Of a DNA stretch of 57,314 nucleotides, positions 34,376 to 44,196 are shown piece by piece. Position 1 is the first letter of the stretch. Each line of letters begins with the position of its first letter. The stretch is from Paludibacteraceae bacterium. GTDB lineage: Bacteria > Bacteroidota > Bacteroidia > Bacteroidales > Paludibacteraceae. The position numbers and the translations under genes were made by a program. The stretch covers positions 1 to 57,314 of the forward strand of contig JAFYZR010000082.1 in NCBI GenBank assembly GCA_017557345.1, given 5' to 3'. The notes under the pieces were generated by a model, which was given only the letters and a program-made list of their open reading frames with translations, was not told the origin of the DNA and did no database searches.

Positions 34376-35866
34376 TTAGTAATTCAAAGCAAATACCACT
34401 CTTCCTGCAGATGGTTTACCCGTTACCATACAAGTTCCCGGTTCGCTGTGATGACCCGGAAGATCTGCCAACGGGATGCAACGGATTGTGGCTTTCGTCT
34501 CATCTTTGATGCGTTGTTCGGTCTCTGCTGTGCCATCCCAATGAGCGAGAATGAAACCACCTTTCTTCAGTTCCTCTTTGAACTCATCATAGCTATTCAC
34601 TTCACGCGTGTTAGCGATACGGAAATCAAGGGCTTTCTTAAGCAGGTTCTTCTGAATTTCTTCTAGCAGATTTTGCACAATTGTTACGATTCCATCGATA
34701 GAAATCGTCTCTTTAGTTTGTGTGTCACGGCGTGCAATTTCAATCGTATTATTTTCTAAATCACGTCCGCCCATTGCCAAACGAACAGGCACACCTTTCA
34801 GTTCATAATCTGCAAACTTATAGCCAGGAGTATATTTTTCATCAGCATCCACTTTGACACGAATACCGAGCGCCTTCAACTGGTCAGCTATTGGATTAAG
34901 TTTCTCCAAAAGTGCATTCAGTTGCTCAGGAGCCTTGAAAATAGGTACAATAACTACTTGAATCGGAGCCAGATGTGGCGGAAGAACGAGTCCGTTATCA
35001 TCCGAGTGCGTCATGATAAGCGCGCCCATCAGACGTGTAGAAACACCCCAACTGGTTGCCCAAACATATTCGTATTTGTTCTCTTTACTCAAGAATTGCA
35101 CGTCAAAACTCTTGGCGAAGTTCTGTCCGAGGAAGTGACTTGTACCGGCCTGTAGTGCTTTGCCATCTTGCATCATCGCTTCGATGCAGTACGTATTCAG
35201 CGCGCCTGCAAAACGCTCATTTGGCGATTTAACACCCTTCACAACCGGTATAGCCATTACGTTCTCTGCGAAATCAGCATATACATCGAGCATCTCACGT
35301 GCATAATCCTCAGCTTCCTCTTTCGTGGCATGTGCTGTATGACCTTCTTGCCAGAGGAACTCTGCCGTACGTAAGAACAAGCGCGTGCGCATTTCCCAGC
35401 GCATAACGTTACACCATTGATTGCACAGAATAGGCAGATCACGATATGAAGAAATCCAGTTTTTATAGGTGCTCCAGATGATAGTCTCCGAAGTAGGACG
35501 AATAATCAATTCTTCCTCCAGTTTAGCCTGTGGGTCAACAACAACTCCCTTACCATTCGGATCGTTCATCAAACGATGGTGCGTCACAACCGCACATTCT
35601 TTAGCAAAGCCTTCTACATGCTCAGCCTCACGGCTCAAAAAAGATTTAGGAATGAGCAAAGGGAAATAAGCATTTTTTACACCCTTCTCTTTGAAACGTC
35701 GATCCAATTCTGCTTGAATCGTTTCCCAGATAGCATAACCGTATGGTTTTATAACCATACAACCGCGAACTGCACTCTGCTCTGCCAAATCAGCTTTTAC
35801 TACCAGTTCGTTATACCATTTCGAATAATCCTCTGCACGAGGAGTCAATTTCTGAAAATTTGCCAT
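34376..35866 (-). CDS. proS: Prolyl-tRNA synthetase, archaeal/eukaryote-type
   Basis: 496 residues. Class II motifs are present: motif 1 in the [14 protein letters not shown] region, motif 2 [23 protein letters not shown] (split here for reading), and motif 3 near the [14 protein letters not shown]-type segment. No editing insertion, and the protein ends in a tyrosine (FALNY), as ProS type 3 enzymes do. It charges tRNA-Pro. Own promoter at 35898-35928, back to back with that of the metallopeptidase gene. Confidence 0.95.
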   Translation of the reverse strand: MANFQKLTPRAEDYSKWYNELVVKADLAEQSAVRGCMVIKPYGYAIWETIQAELDRRFKEKGVKNAYFPLLIPKSFLSREAEHVEGFAKECAVVTHHRLMNDPNGKGVVVDPQAKLEEELIIRPTSETIIWSTYKNWISSYRDLPILCNQWCNVMRWEMRTRLFLRTAEFLWQEGHTAHATKEEAEDYAREMLDVYADFAENVMAIPVVKGVKSPNERFAGALNTYCIEAMMQDGKALQAGTSHFLGQNFAKSFDVQFLSKENKYEYVWATSWGVSTRLMGALIMTHSDDNGLVLPPHLAPIQVVIVPIFKAPEQLNALLEKLNPIADQLKALGIRVKVDADEKYTPGYKFADYELKGVPVRLAMGGRDLENNTIEIARRDTQTKETISIDGIVTIVQNLLEEIQKNLLKKALDFRIANTREVNSYDEFKEELKKGGFILAHWDGTAETEQRIKDETKATIRCIPLADLPGHHSEPGTCMVTGKPSAGRVVFALNY

Positions 35867-35897
35867 ATATATGTTTTCTATTTTTCAAAATCGGGTG

Positions 35898-35928
35898 CAA
35901 AATTACAAAATTTCTTGCATATATGCAA
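35898..35928 (-). promoter_or_regulatory. proS promoter
   Basis: Minus strand TTGCATATATGC, 20-base spacer, TAATTTTG (35905-35898). Its -33 box is half of the palindrome TTGCATATATGCAA (35915-35928), shared with the divergent promoter. Confidence 0.8.
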
Positions 35929-35945
35929 ATTTTTTACTAATTTTG
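35915..35945 (+). promoter_or_regulatory. Metallopeptidase gene promoter
   Basis: TTGCATATATGC at 35915, 20-base spacer, TAATTTTG at 35938-35945. The ATG follows 20 bases later. Confidence 0.8.
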
Positions 35946-35965
35946 CAGCGTTAAAATACGTTCTT

Positions 35966-37942
35966 ATGAAAGTTAAATATCTTATTCTAGGCTTCATTAT
36001 GTTAGCCTCCTGTACTCAAAAAATGTCGATGGAATCGGAAGAAAATGCGTCTCGTGGTGTACAACAAGCTGCAGCGCTTTGGACAGAACAAGATGGTACT
36101 AAAGCAGAGTTTGATCAGCTGGTGGCAGATTATTTATGTCAAACAGATGAAGAAAAACAAGCGCTGTTTGAGTCACTCAGCCGAATATTTGAGAATATCT
36201 ATCAATCGGCAGATATGCTAACGGTAGAATTATTGCGACCAACGCAATTGACTAACGCTTCCGAACCGCAAGAACCTGATTGGATTATGTCAGGATATAG
36301 TCCATTGGCGCATTTTTCGGATGATATGTTTGCTAATAAACTTGCCTTTATCACTATCATCAATTTTCCGCACTATACGTTAGAGGAAAAGAATACACTC
36401 GGGCGTAATTGGAGTCGTCAAGAATGGGCGTATGCACGTATGGGGGATGTATTTACAACCCGTGTCCCTGCCGAAGTAAACACTCGTCTTGCGCAAGTCT
36501 TTGCCAATGCGGAGAACTATATAGCCGATTATAATATCTACATGGGAAATCTGCGTACGGAAGATGGCAGACAACTATGGACGGACGATGTCATTTTACT
36601 CAGTCACTGGAATTTGCGTGACGAATTGAAGGCCTTGTACCAATCGGATAATTTAGAAACCAGAGGAAAGAACCGCGAGAAGCAGGAAATGATTTATCAA
36701 GTGATGCAACGCATTGTTAATCAGACAATTCCAAAAGCCGCTATCAATGGATCTACTTTTGTTTGGAAACCCTATTCCGATGCCTCGGAAAGCGAACCCT
36801 ATACGCGCTATGAGAGGATATTAGATATAGCCCATGCCTATTTTGCAGAAGACAGATATTGTCCATCTGCACCAACGGGTATTATGCGTAATTTTGAAGA
36901 AGGCGTTGAAATTCCCGCCGATGAATTAGATAGTTTGTTCCGTGCCCTAGTTGGATCGAAGCAAGTACAGCAAGTGGCTGCCATAATAAAAGAACGTTTA
37001 GGTAGAGAATTGCGTCCGTATGATATATGGTTCGATGGTTTTAAAGCGCGTGCATCGTTGAACGAAGATGAATTATCCGCACAAACTCGGAAACTATATC
37101 CTAATGCTGAGGCTTTTGCTGCAGACCAATCCCGTTTGCTTCAACAGATGGGATTTTCCTCGATGAAATCGAAAGAAATAGCCTCTCACATAGCCGTAGA
37201 ACCTGCTCGCGGTTCCGGTCACGCATGGCCATGCCTTGGCAGAAAAGAAGATGCCCGTCTGCGCACCCGCATTGCTTCCACCGGTATGGATTATAAAGGT
37301 TATAACATCGCCGTACATGAGTTTGGCCATTGTGTAGAACAAGTTCTGGATATGTATTTCATTGATCATTATATGCTTTCCGGTGTGCCAAATACGGCAT
37401 ATACAGAGGCTTCTGCATTCTTATGGCAGCATCGCGATTTGCAGTTATTACCCGGAGCAAAAATGGGCAACGGAATTCATAATCCGGATGAAGTTTTTGA
37501 TCAATTTTGGTCAATGTATGAAATTATGGGTGTTAGTTTGGTCGATATGGCTATGTGGCGATGGATTTATGCGCATCCAAAAGCTACAGCAAAAGAACTT
37601 TGTGAGGCAACTATACAGATTGCTAAAGATGTTTGGAATCAATACTACGAACCGGTTTTAGGCGAACATAACTGTATTCTATTAGGTGTATACAGCCACA
37701 TGGTTAACGCCCCGATGTATCTACCGAATTATCCATTAGGTCATATTGTTCAATATCAATTGGAGGAACACTTGGCTGGTTGTAAAACGCAACAAGAATT
37801 CGCTCAAGAATACGAGCGCATTTATCGTTTAGGCCGATTGACGCCAAAAGAGTGGATGATTCAGGCTGTAGGAGAAGCGCCATCTATTGAGCCTATACTC
37901 CGCGCAGTGGATACGCTTTGCGTAAAGACTCAAAACGAGTAG
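35966..37942 (+). CDS. HExxH zinc metallopeptidase lipoprotein
   Basis: 658 residues from the ATG at 35966; the open frame extends back to 35576 through proS and the promoter, which is spurious. A lipoprotein signal (MKVKYLILGFIMLASC, Cys16) sets the start. VHEFGHCVEQ holds H451-E-x-x-H455 and a downstream Glu near 481 in YTEASAF fits a gluzincin third ligand. The rest is helix-rich, resembling M3/M49-like peptidases; the exact family is uncertain. Likely at the outer membrane or periplasm. The 3' end overlaps pdxB by 50 bases. Confidence 0.75.
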   Translation: MKVKYLILGFIMLASCTQKMSMESEENASRGVQQAAALWTEQDGTKAEFDQLVADYLCQTDEEKQALFESLSRIFENIYQSADMLTVELLRPTQLTNASEPQEPDWIMSGYSPLAHFSDDMFANKLAFITIINFPHYTLEEKNTLGRNWSRQEWAYARMGDVFTTRVPAEVNTRLAQVFANAENYIADYNIYMGNLRTEDGRQLWTDDVILLSHWNLRDELKALYQSDNLETRGKNREKQEMIYQVMQRIVNQTIPKAAINGSTFVWKPYSDASESEPYTRYERILDIAHAYFAEDRYCPSAPTGIMRNFEEGVEIPADELDSLFRALVGSKQVQQVAAIIKERLGRELRPYDIWFDGFKARASLNEDELSAQTRKLYPNAEAFAADQSRLLQQMGFSSMKSKEIASHIAVEPARGSGHAWPCLGRKEDARLRTRIASTGMDYKGYNIAVHEFGHCVEQVLDMYFIDHYMLSGVPNTAYTEASAFLWQHRDLQLLPGAKMGNGIHNPDEVFDQFWSMYEIMGVSLVDMAMWRWIYAHPKATAKELCEATIQIAKDVWNQYYEPVLGEHNCILLGVYSHMVNAPMYLPNYPLGHIVQYQLEEHLAGCKTQQEFAQEYERIYRLGRLTPKEWMIQAVGEAPSIEPILRAVDTLCVKTQNE

Positions 37943-38852
37943 GATCTGCTTTGAGAGATTGTGTAATAGCAGCGAGCCATGGTTCGTTGCTATTTTTGCA
38001 ATTTGAGGATACTCCGGAATAGGGATATTTAGAGAGATCTATTTTCGGTAATTCGAATTGTTCTGCAATGCCATCAAGACACATTTGAGAGGCATTTCGT
38101 TTGCCTTCTACAGAATAACCTGCTATATGCATAGAAGCAAGCAAAGCATGTCGCAATACGTCGGGATGGATATTGGGCTCATTTTCCCATGTATCTATAA
38201 TATACGGATGTCCGCTACGCAAAAGTGCTTGCTCATCGATAACTCCCCCTCTTGCTGCATTAATAATTAAGGCATTGGGTTTACATTGGGTTAGAAATGA
38301 CTCATCGCACATATGGTAGGTGGATGTATCAAGCGGCACGTGGAAAGTGATAATATCGCAATTTTTGGCGATTTCATCGAGTGGAACACCGATTCCTTTT
38401 GGCGGATCATTAAGCAACACAGTATATCCTTTCCGCTTAGCCATCTTAGCTACCAAAGAACCAACATGCCCGACACCAACTATTCCGATTATTGGCGACT
38501 TATGAGTTTTTATTTTTTCAATTTTATATTCCAGGAGAGCTTCTTCTATATAATCGCAAACCGCTTGAGCGTTACAACCAGGACAAGACATCCATTGAAT
38601 ACCATGGCATTCGCAATATGCTGTATCTATATGATCGTAACCAATCGTGGCTGTGCAGACAAGTCGCACGCGCGATTCGCTTAATAAAGCCTCATTTACT
38701 TTGGTGCGAGTTCGTATGACCAAGACATCTGCATTCTGTATGGCGGCAGCATCTATTTCTTCCGATTCCATCGGATAAATATCGACGGTTGGCCATACGT
38801 TTTGAACGGCTTCGACGATAAAAGGAATATGTTTGTCGCAAATGATCCGCAT
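37893..38852 (-). CDS. pdxB: Erythronate-4-phosphate dehydrogenase
   Basis: 319 residues. The start MRIICDKHIPFI, then TATIGYDHIDT, GCNAQAVCDYI, NAD-binding GIVGVGHVGSLVAKMA, INAARGGVIDE and HIAGYSVEGK are PdxB signatures of the D-2-hydroxyacid dehydrogenase family. It acts in pyridoxal phosphate synthesis. Shorter than the roughly 380-residue enterobacterial protein because the C-terminal dimerisation region is reduced. The upstream spacer holds array D. Confidence 0.92.
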   Translation of the reverse strand: MRIICDKHIPFIVEAVQNVWPTVDIYPMESEEIDAAAIQNADVLVIRTRTKVNEALLSESRVRLVCTATIGYDHIDTAYCECHGIQWMSCPGCNAQAVCDYIEEALLEYKIEKIKTHKSPIIGIVGVGHVGSLVAKMAKRKGYTVLLNDPPKGIGVPLDEIAKNCDIITFHVPLDTSTYHMCDESFLTQCKPNALIINAARGGVIDEQALLRSGHPYIIDTWENEPNIHPDVLRHALLASMHIAGYSVEGKRNASQMCLDGIAEQFELPKIDLSKYPYSGVSSNCKNSNEPWLAAITQSLKADPTRFESLRKAYPLRGV

Positions 38853-38877
38853 GGATTATATATCATCTAACGTTTAA

Positions 38878-38915
38878 ACCAGGTAATAATAAGGTAATAA
38901 TAAGGTAAAAACACC
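38878..38915. repeat. 11-bp phased array D, 3-4 units
   Basis: accaggtaata, ataaggtaata, ataaggtaaaa, then a weak fourth unit. AGGTAA recurs at 38881, 38892 and 38903. It lies in the spacer between panC and pdxB, both minus-strand. Confidence 0.7.
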
Positions 38916-38940
38916 GATCAATAATGCTTATTTAATTTGA

Positions 38941-39795
38941 TCAGTACTTAATATTGTCAATCAGTCTTACGGGGCCACAATAAACGGTGACGCAACCGAT
39001 AGCATGATGGAAGGTATTTGTGGGAAGCAGTGTCGATTGATCTACTATTTCATAGTATTCCACTTCTAACCCCGGAACGGCATTGATGGTATCAATAACG
39101 CGCTGTTGAACCTCAGAAACAGAAGCTGATTTAGCCCATTTTAACGAGTCAAATAGCGTTTTACTAATTGCAAGAGCCGTTAGTTTTTCACTATCTGAAA
39201 GCCTCTCATTACGACTGGATAATGCTAATCCCGAATCTTCGCGAATTATAGGACAATCCACAATCTGCAAATTACCGAATGTTCCTGCCATAGAACTACG
39301 TTCTACCATATGATGGATGATAGCCAATTGCTGAAAATCTTTCTCCCCGAAATAAGCTTTATCCGGCTGAACAAGGTAGAATAATCTACTGACAACTTGC
39401 ACTACACCGTTAAAATGTCCCGGGCGCATTTTACCTTCCATCACTTTGTCCAATCCCGCAAAATCAAATGCGAACGTTGTATTCAATTCTTCTTCTGAAT
39501 ACATTTCTTCGGGTGTAGGAGCAAAAACAAAATCTGCACCAATAGAACTAAGTAATTCAGCATCACGCTCTATGTTACGAGGATACTTGGCCAGATCTTC
39601 TTTGTTATTGAATTGAGTTGGGTTTACAAAAACAGAAACAAAGCAGACATCATTTTCTTCTACTGCTTTTTGAACGAGCGAAGCATGACCTTGATGCAAA
39701 GCACCCATAGTAGGAACCAAGCCAATCGTTTTTCCCTCGTTCTTACATACCTTAACGGCTGCCTGTAAGTCTTTTTTCGTTGTAATGATTTGCAT
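38941..39795 (-). CDS. panC: Pantothenate synthetase
   Basis: 284 residues, normal. GLVPTMGALHQGHASLVQKA, VSVFVNPTQFN, YFGEKDFQQLAIIH and SSRNERL are the conserved ATP- and pantoate-binding blocks. It joins pantoate and beta-alanine. Divergent from the glycogen-synthase-like gene, an arrangement common in Bacteroidales. A -7-like box TAACTTTG lies at 39846-39839. Confidence 0.96.
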   Translation of the reverse strand: MQIITTKKDLQAAVKVCKNEGKTIGLVPTMGALHQGHASLVQKAVEENDVCFVSVFVNPTQFNNKEDLAKYPRNIERDAELLSSIGADFVFAPTPEEMYSEEELNTTFAFDFAGLDKVMEGKMRPGHFNGVVQVVSRLFYLVQPDKAYFGEKDFQQLAIIHHMVERSSMAGTFGNLQIVDCPIIREDSGLALSSRNERLSDSEKLTALAISKTLFDSLKWAKSASVSEVQQRVIDTINAVPGLEVEYYEIVDQSTLLPTNTFHHAIGCVTVYCGPVRLIDNIKY

Positions 39796-39897
39796 ATCTA
39801 AATTATTAAAATTTTTAACAAAATATCAAAAAAACGCGCAAAGTTAGTCAAAAATACTCGAAAAATAAAATTTTTCGTCACTTTTTTTTGTTTTTTT

Positions 39898-39928
39898 TTC
39901 GATATGTCATTTTTTTTTCGTACCTTTG
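39898..39928 (+). promoter_or_regulatory. Promoter of the glycogen-synthase-like gene
   Basis: TACCTTTG at 39921-39928. At the expected -33 position the sequence is TTCGATATGTCA, differing from TTG by one base but keeping the downstream ATGTCA. Confidence 0.72.
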
Positions 39929-39949
39929 CACTGCGAATAAAATGTGCAT

Positions 39950-40807
39950 ATGCCTATGAAAGAGCCGAAACGTATCTTATTTATCTCTCAGGAGATCAGC
40001 CCTTATTTGGCAGAAGAGACGCCAATACGCCTTCTCAATCGTCAGCTTCCAGAGTATTTTCAGGGGCATGGTTTTGAGACGCGTACGTTTATGCCTAAAT
40101 TCGGTGAAATAAACGAGCGTCGCAATCAATTGCACGAAGTGATTCGTTTATCCGGAATGAATCTGATAATCGAGGAATCTGATCATCCACTATTAATAAA
40201 GGTTGCATCAATCCAGACCGCTCGCATTCAAATTTATTTCATAGATAATGATGATTTATTCCATCGTCGTAAAGGTGTTTGTGATGAAAATGGAGAGGAA
40301 TATGCAGATAATGACGATCGCGTGATTTTCTATGCCCGCGGCGTGATAGAGACAGTAAAGAAATTGCGTTGGACACCGGATGTTATATTATGCTCCGGTT
40401 GGATGAGTGCATTGGCTCCACTATACTTAAAGAAAGCATTTAATGATGAGCCATTTTTCGCTAACTCAAAGATAGTGGTGATGTTAGATGAAAATGAGTA
40501 TAGGAAACCTTTCTCGACTAAATTTACGGATAAACTACGTCTGGATGGTATTACGAATACCGATGTTCGTTCAATAGCAGGTTTCCCGGTTGGCTATGAG
40601 GAGTTAATGCGGCTTGCAGTAGATTATTCGGATGCTGTCGTTTATGCTATGCCGAAGGTCAACCAGCGTCTTATGAACTATGCAGAGACGAAAGGAATAC
40701 CTATTTTACCATATCAGGAATGTGCGGATTTGGTAGAAGCTTGCAAGCGTCAATATGATTTCTACATGTCGTTGCTACCGCTTGAAGAGGAGGACTTTAT
40801 CTATTGA
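39950..40807 (+). CDS. Glycogen/starch-synthase N-terminal domain protein
   Basis: 285 residues from the ATG at 39950; 39956 and a GTG at 39944 are alternatives. RILFISQEISPYL, FMPKFGEINERRNQLHEVIRL (split) and PDVILCSGWMSAL match the donor-side N-terminal Rossmann domain of GT5 glycogen synthase. The C-terminal half with the nucleotide-sugar site is missing: family members run to about 480 residues. Bacteroidales often keep this short form beside panC. Catalysis alone is doubtful. The stop overlaps the next TTG start. Confidence 0.8.
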   Translation: MPMKEPKRILFISQEISPYLAEETPIRLLNRQLPEYFQGHGFETRTFMPKFGEINERRNQLHEVIRLSGMNLIIEESDHPLLIKVASIQTARIQIYFIDNDDLFHRRKGVCDENGEEYADNDDRVIFYARGVIETVKKLRWTPDVILCSGWMSALAPLYLKKAFNDEPFFANSKIVVMLDENEYRKPFSTKFTDKLRLDGITNTDVRSIAGFPVGYEELMRLAVDYSDAVVYAMPKVNQRLMNYAETKGIPILPYQECADLVEACKRQYDFYMSLLPLEEEDFIY

Positions 40808-42207
40808 AGATTAAGCAGATAATAGGAGTATTGGCTGTTATTGCGTGCTGCGGGACGGCATGCAAGAATGATATCGCTAACACTGGAGAGTCGGTGTTAG
40901 ATGAGGATGATGCAATTGTTGTGCTCGCGGATACCTTCTCTTTACTTTCTTCCATTGATAGTTGCCGTGCCATCATCTCTCAAGCGGATTCTTTCTTGCT
41001 CGGTGAGATAGAGACCGATTATGGACTTTTGCGTGCGTCTATACTCACGCAATTGGCTTGTCCTGAGGGTTATTCTTATCCTGAAGGTTTCTCTGCTGAA
41101 GCAGTTGATTCTATTTGCCTATTTGTGAATTATTCTACATGGGTAGGTGATGCCAACTCACCCATGGCAGTAAATGCTTATCGAATGGATAAAGGTACAT
41201 TTTTGTATAATGGCACCTATCCGACTGATTTGAATATTGACGATTACTGCTCACGTGAAAAGAGTATTCTCACCAACCATCGTATCGTTGTAGCATCCGA
41301 AAAGAGGGACTCTATCCGTAATCAGAATGGAGATTATATCCCAATGATTCGTATGCGCACGAACGACGATTTCTTGCAGTATTTTGCATCCATCCAGTCA
41401 TTTGAGAGTCAAGCAGCTTTTAATGAACTCTTCAATGGTATTCTTATTGAGACATCTTTTGGTTCATCTACTATATTGAACATAACTGATGTAGCATTAG
41501 GTGTGTACTATCATTTTTCGTATAAAAAAGGCGACCGTGATACGCTGGTGAGCGATATGAAAGCATTCTACGCCAATTCAGAAGTGCGCACGGTCAATCA
41601 TCTGCAGTACCAGGATAAGAAAGAATGGGTAGAGGCATTAGAGAAAGATTCCAATACCTATAATTATATTATCGCGCCCGCGGGTATATATACGCGTTTG
41701 CGCTTCCCGATGAAACAAATAGCCGACACGATTTTTAGTAAGGTGGGAGACAAGCGTCCGTATGTAAATAAGGCGGAAGTGCAAGTGTTGGTTAGTAATC
41801 TCTTCACAGGCACATCGAGCAAGGTGACTCGTAATGATTGGTTGCAACCGGCAAGTTATATGTTGCTTGTACGAGAAGAAAGTATGGATCGATTCTTCAA
41901 TAAGCGAGAATTACCGTCCGATACTTGTGCATTATTAGGGCAGTTGACCCAAGGTACCGATTCGTTGGGCAATACTATTTATTACTATACGTATGATATG
42001 TCGGATTTCATGACGAATCAGTTACGTAAGCGTACGGAAGATATTATCTTGAATATGCTTTTGGTACCAGTAACGGTAGAAATGAGTACCACATCTTATT
42101 CAACGACCGCAGTTTCATCTGTTCGGCAAGAACAAACGGTATCTGCAACGAAGATACATTCGGCCAAGAACGGAATGAAATTTGAATTGGTCTATAGCGG
42201 CTTCTAA
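40804..42207 (+). CDS. DUF4270 family lipoprotein
   Basis: 467 residues if the TTG at 40804 is the start, which overlaps the preceding stop. A lipoprotein signal follows (KIKQIIGVLAVIACCGTAC). The body has the repeated beta-rich pattern and the late RLRFPM plus KAEVQVLV blocks of DUF4270, a Bacteroidota family of unknown function next to the panC locus. Its end abuts a bidirectional terminator. Confidence 0.8.
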   Translation: MKIKQIIGVLAVIACCGTACKNDIANTGESVLDEDDAIVVLADTFSLLSSIDSCRAIISQADSFLLGEIETDYGLLRASILTQLACPEGYSYPEGFSAEAVDSICLFVNYSTWVGDANSPMAVNAYRMDKGTFLYNGTYPTDLNIDDYCSREKSILTNHRIVVASEKRDSIRNQNGDYIPMIRMRTNDDFLQYFASIQSFESQAAFNELFNGILIETSFGSSTILNITDVALGVYYHFSYKKGDRDTLVSDMKAFYANSEVRTVNHLQYQDKKEWVEALEKDSNTYNYIIAPAGIYTRLRFPMKQIADTIFSKVGDKRPYVNKAEVQVLVSNLFTGTSSKVTRNDWLQPASYMLLVREESMDRFFNKRELPSDTCALLGQLTQGTDSLGNTIYYYTYDMSDFMTNQLRKRTEDIILNMLLVPVTVEMSTTSYSTTAVSSVRQEQTVSATKIHSAKNGMKFELVYSGF

Positions 42208-42237
42208 AAAAAGCGACTCGTATGAGCCGCTTTTTTT
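42206..42237. terminator. Bidirectional terminator between DUF4270 and clpX
   Basis: AAAAAAAGCG-a-CTC-gtat-GAG-c-CGCTTTTTTT: a symmetrical stem with A and T tracts, serving both converging genes. Confidence 0.88.
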
Positions 42238-43483
42238 ATCCTGCATTTTGCAGTTGTATGAGTTTCTCTTTTCCTAATTTCTCTTGAGCGTAAGCTTTGG
42301 AGACCGTGAATGTCTGTGTTTTGCCCATGTTCTTTTGGCTAGGCAATTCGAACATTAAATCCGTCATAACCGTTTCCATTAGTCCGCGTAAGCCACGTGC
42401 GCCAAGTTTATATTCCAGAGCCTTATCCACAATAAAATCCAACATGTCGTCATCAAATGTGAGTGTCACATTATCCATGGCGAGTAGTTTCTTGTATTGC
42501 TTTGTTAGTGCATTTTTGGGTTCTGTAAGGATATTGCGCAGCGCCTCGCGTGAAAGCGGTTGCAGGTATGTTAGAACAGGCAAACGGCCGATTATCTCGG
42601 GGATAAGTCCGTAGGATTTGAGATCTTGCGGAGCAATATATTGCAGTAAGTTGTTTTTATCCACCAAAGCGGACTGTTGTTGTGCTGCAAAACCAACGGC
42701 TTGTGTGTTTAATCGCTGTGAGATTTTACGTTCGATGCCATCAAAAGCTCCACCGCATATAAAGAGAATATTTTTCGTATCAACATGAATCAGTTCCTGT
42801 TCCGGATGCTTTCGTCCGCCTTGTGGCGGTACATTTACGATTGAGCCCTCCAGCATCTTCAATAAACTCTGTTGAACTCCTTCTCCACTCACATCGCGGG
42901 TGATAGACATATTCTCCGATTTACGGGCAATTTTGTCGATTTCATCGATAAAAACGATGCCTCTTTGTGCTTTTGCTACATCGTAATTAGCATCTTGTAA
43001 TAGACGAACCAACAGTGATTCTACATCTTCACCAACATACCCTGCTTGAGTGAGAGCAGTAGCATCTCCAATAGCAAAAGGCACTTTTAGCAATTTGGCA
43101 ATTGTGCGTGCTAACAGAGTCTTACCGGTTCCTGTAGAACCAACGAGTAGGATATTGCTTTTTTCTATCTCTACATCATCATTGCTAATCTCTTGTAGCA
43201 CACGCTTGTAATGGTTGTAAACAGCCACAGAAAGGAAGCGCTTGGCATCTTCCTGGCCGATGACATATAAATCAAGGAAATCCTTGATGGCTTGCGGTGT
43301 CGGTAAGGATTCTAAACTCAAACCAGAGTTTTTATCCCCTATTGTCTTGGGCCTTGCCGCAATAATTTTATGTCCTGCTTCGATGCATTCGTCACATATG
43401 AGCACTTCTCCATCCATACCGGAGAACATCTCTGGCATGACGCGCCCACAAAAACTACATGCATGGCTGTTCCGTTTAACCAT
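42236..43483 (-). CDS. clpX: ATP-dependent Clp protease ATP-binding subunit ClpX
   Basis: 415 residues. N-terminal zinc finger CSFCGR...CDECIE, Walker [12 protein letters not shown], Walker [12 protein letters not shown], sensor and C-terminal small domain [10 protein letters not shown]. It unfolds substrates and feeds them to ClpP. The start overlaps the clpP stop by one base. Confidence 0.97.
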   Translation of the reverse strand: MVKRNSHACSFCGRVMPEMFSGMDGEVLICDECIEAGHKIIAARPKTIGDKNSGLSLESLPTPQAIKDFLDLYVIGQEDAKRFLSVAVYNHYKRVLQEISNDDVEIEKSNILLVGSTGTGKTLLARTIAKLLKVPFAIGDATALTQAGYVGEDVESLLVRLLQDANYDVAKAQRGIVFIDEIDKIARKSENMSITRDVSGEGVQQSLLKMLEGSIVNVPPQGGRKHPEQELIHVDTKNILFICGGAFDGIERKISQRLNTQAVGFAAQQQSALVDKNNLLQYIAPQDLKSYGLIPEIIGRLPVLTYLQPLSREALRNILTEPKNALTKQYKKLLAMDNVTLTFDDDMLDFIVDKALEYKLGARGLRGLMETVMTDLMFELPSQKNMGKTQTFTVSKAYAQEKLGKEKLIQLQNAG

Positions 43484-44169
43484 TATTCTTTGCGTGTATA
43501 GACTTTATCAATCATACCGTACTCCAACGCCTCGGCCGCTGTCATCCAGTGGTCACGATCGGCATCTTGACGGATTTGCTCCATCGATTTGCCGGATTTA
43601 TCGGAGATTATCTGATAAAGTTCATCTTTGAGTTTAAGAATCTCTTTCGCTGTTATCTCAATATCACTTGCTTGTCCCTGAATGCCACCGAGAGGCTGAT
43701 GAATCATAACACGGCTGTGGGGCAGCGCAGCACGCATGCCTTTTTCGCCGGCAACGAGTAACACAGCACCCATCGATGCAGCCAATCCCGTACAAATAGT
43801 AGCAACACGAGCCTTGACAAACTGCATGGTATCATAGATGCCCAATCCTGCATATACAGAACCACCGGGAGTGTTGAGATAAAGATTAATATCGCGTTCA
43901 CTATCCACAGAATCCAGATAAAGCAGTTGAGCCTGAATGACATTTGCTGTGTAGTCATTTACCTCTGTACCAAGGAAAATAACACGATCCATCATCAAAC
44001 GACTGAATACATCCATTTGCGTCACATTTAACTGGCGCTCTTCAAGGATAGTCGGCGAAATATATCCACCGCTCGCGCGGGTTTGATCCATGCTGCGAGA
44101 CATTACGTTCTCTACATGCATAGAGTTCAAACCCTGCGAAACAGCGAATTTTAAGAAATCATTCTTCAT
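43483..44169 (-). CDS. clpP: ATP-dependent Clp protease proteolytic subunit ClpP
   Basis: 228 residues. Ser in [11 protein letters not shown], His in [11 protein letters not shown] and an Asp further on form the catalytic triad. An N-terminal extension of about 35 residues precedes the mature part and may be processed. It follows secDF by 27 bases with no visible promoter, so it may be read from the secDF transcript. Confidence 0.96.
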   Translation of the reverse strand: MKNDFLKFAVSQGLNSMHVENVMSRSMDQTRASGGYISPTILEERQLNVTQMDVFSRLMMDRVIFLGTEVNDYTANVIQAQLLYLDSVDSERDINLYLNTPGGSVYAGLGIYDTMQFVKARVATICTGLAASMGAVLLVAGEKGMRAALPHSRVMIHQPLGGIQGQASDIEITAKEILKLKDELYQIISDKSGKSMEQIRQDADRDHWMTAAEALEYGMIDKVYTRKE

Positions 44170-44196
44170 TATTGTTTTTTCGTCTAATAAGAACGA

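Noticed and set aside
35576-35965. N-terminal extension of the metallopeptidase lipoprotein
   Set aside because: The frame stays open through proS and the promoter, but the lipoprotein signal and the promoter at 35915-35945 place the start at 35966.
42424-42432. Perfect DnaA box TTATCCACA as part of an origin
   Set aside because: A single copy inside clpX with no cluster of boxes or AT-rich unwinding region nearby.
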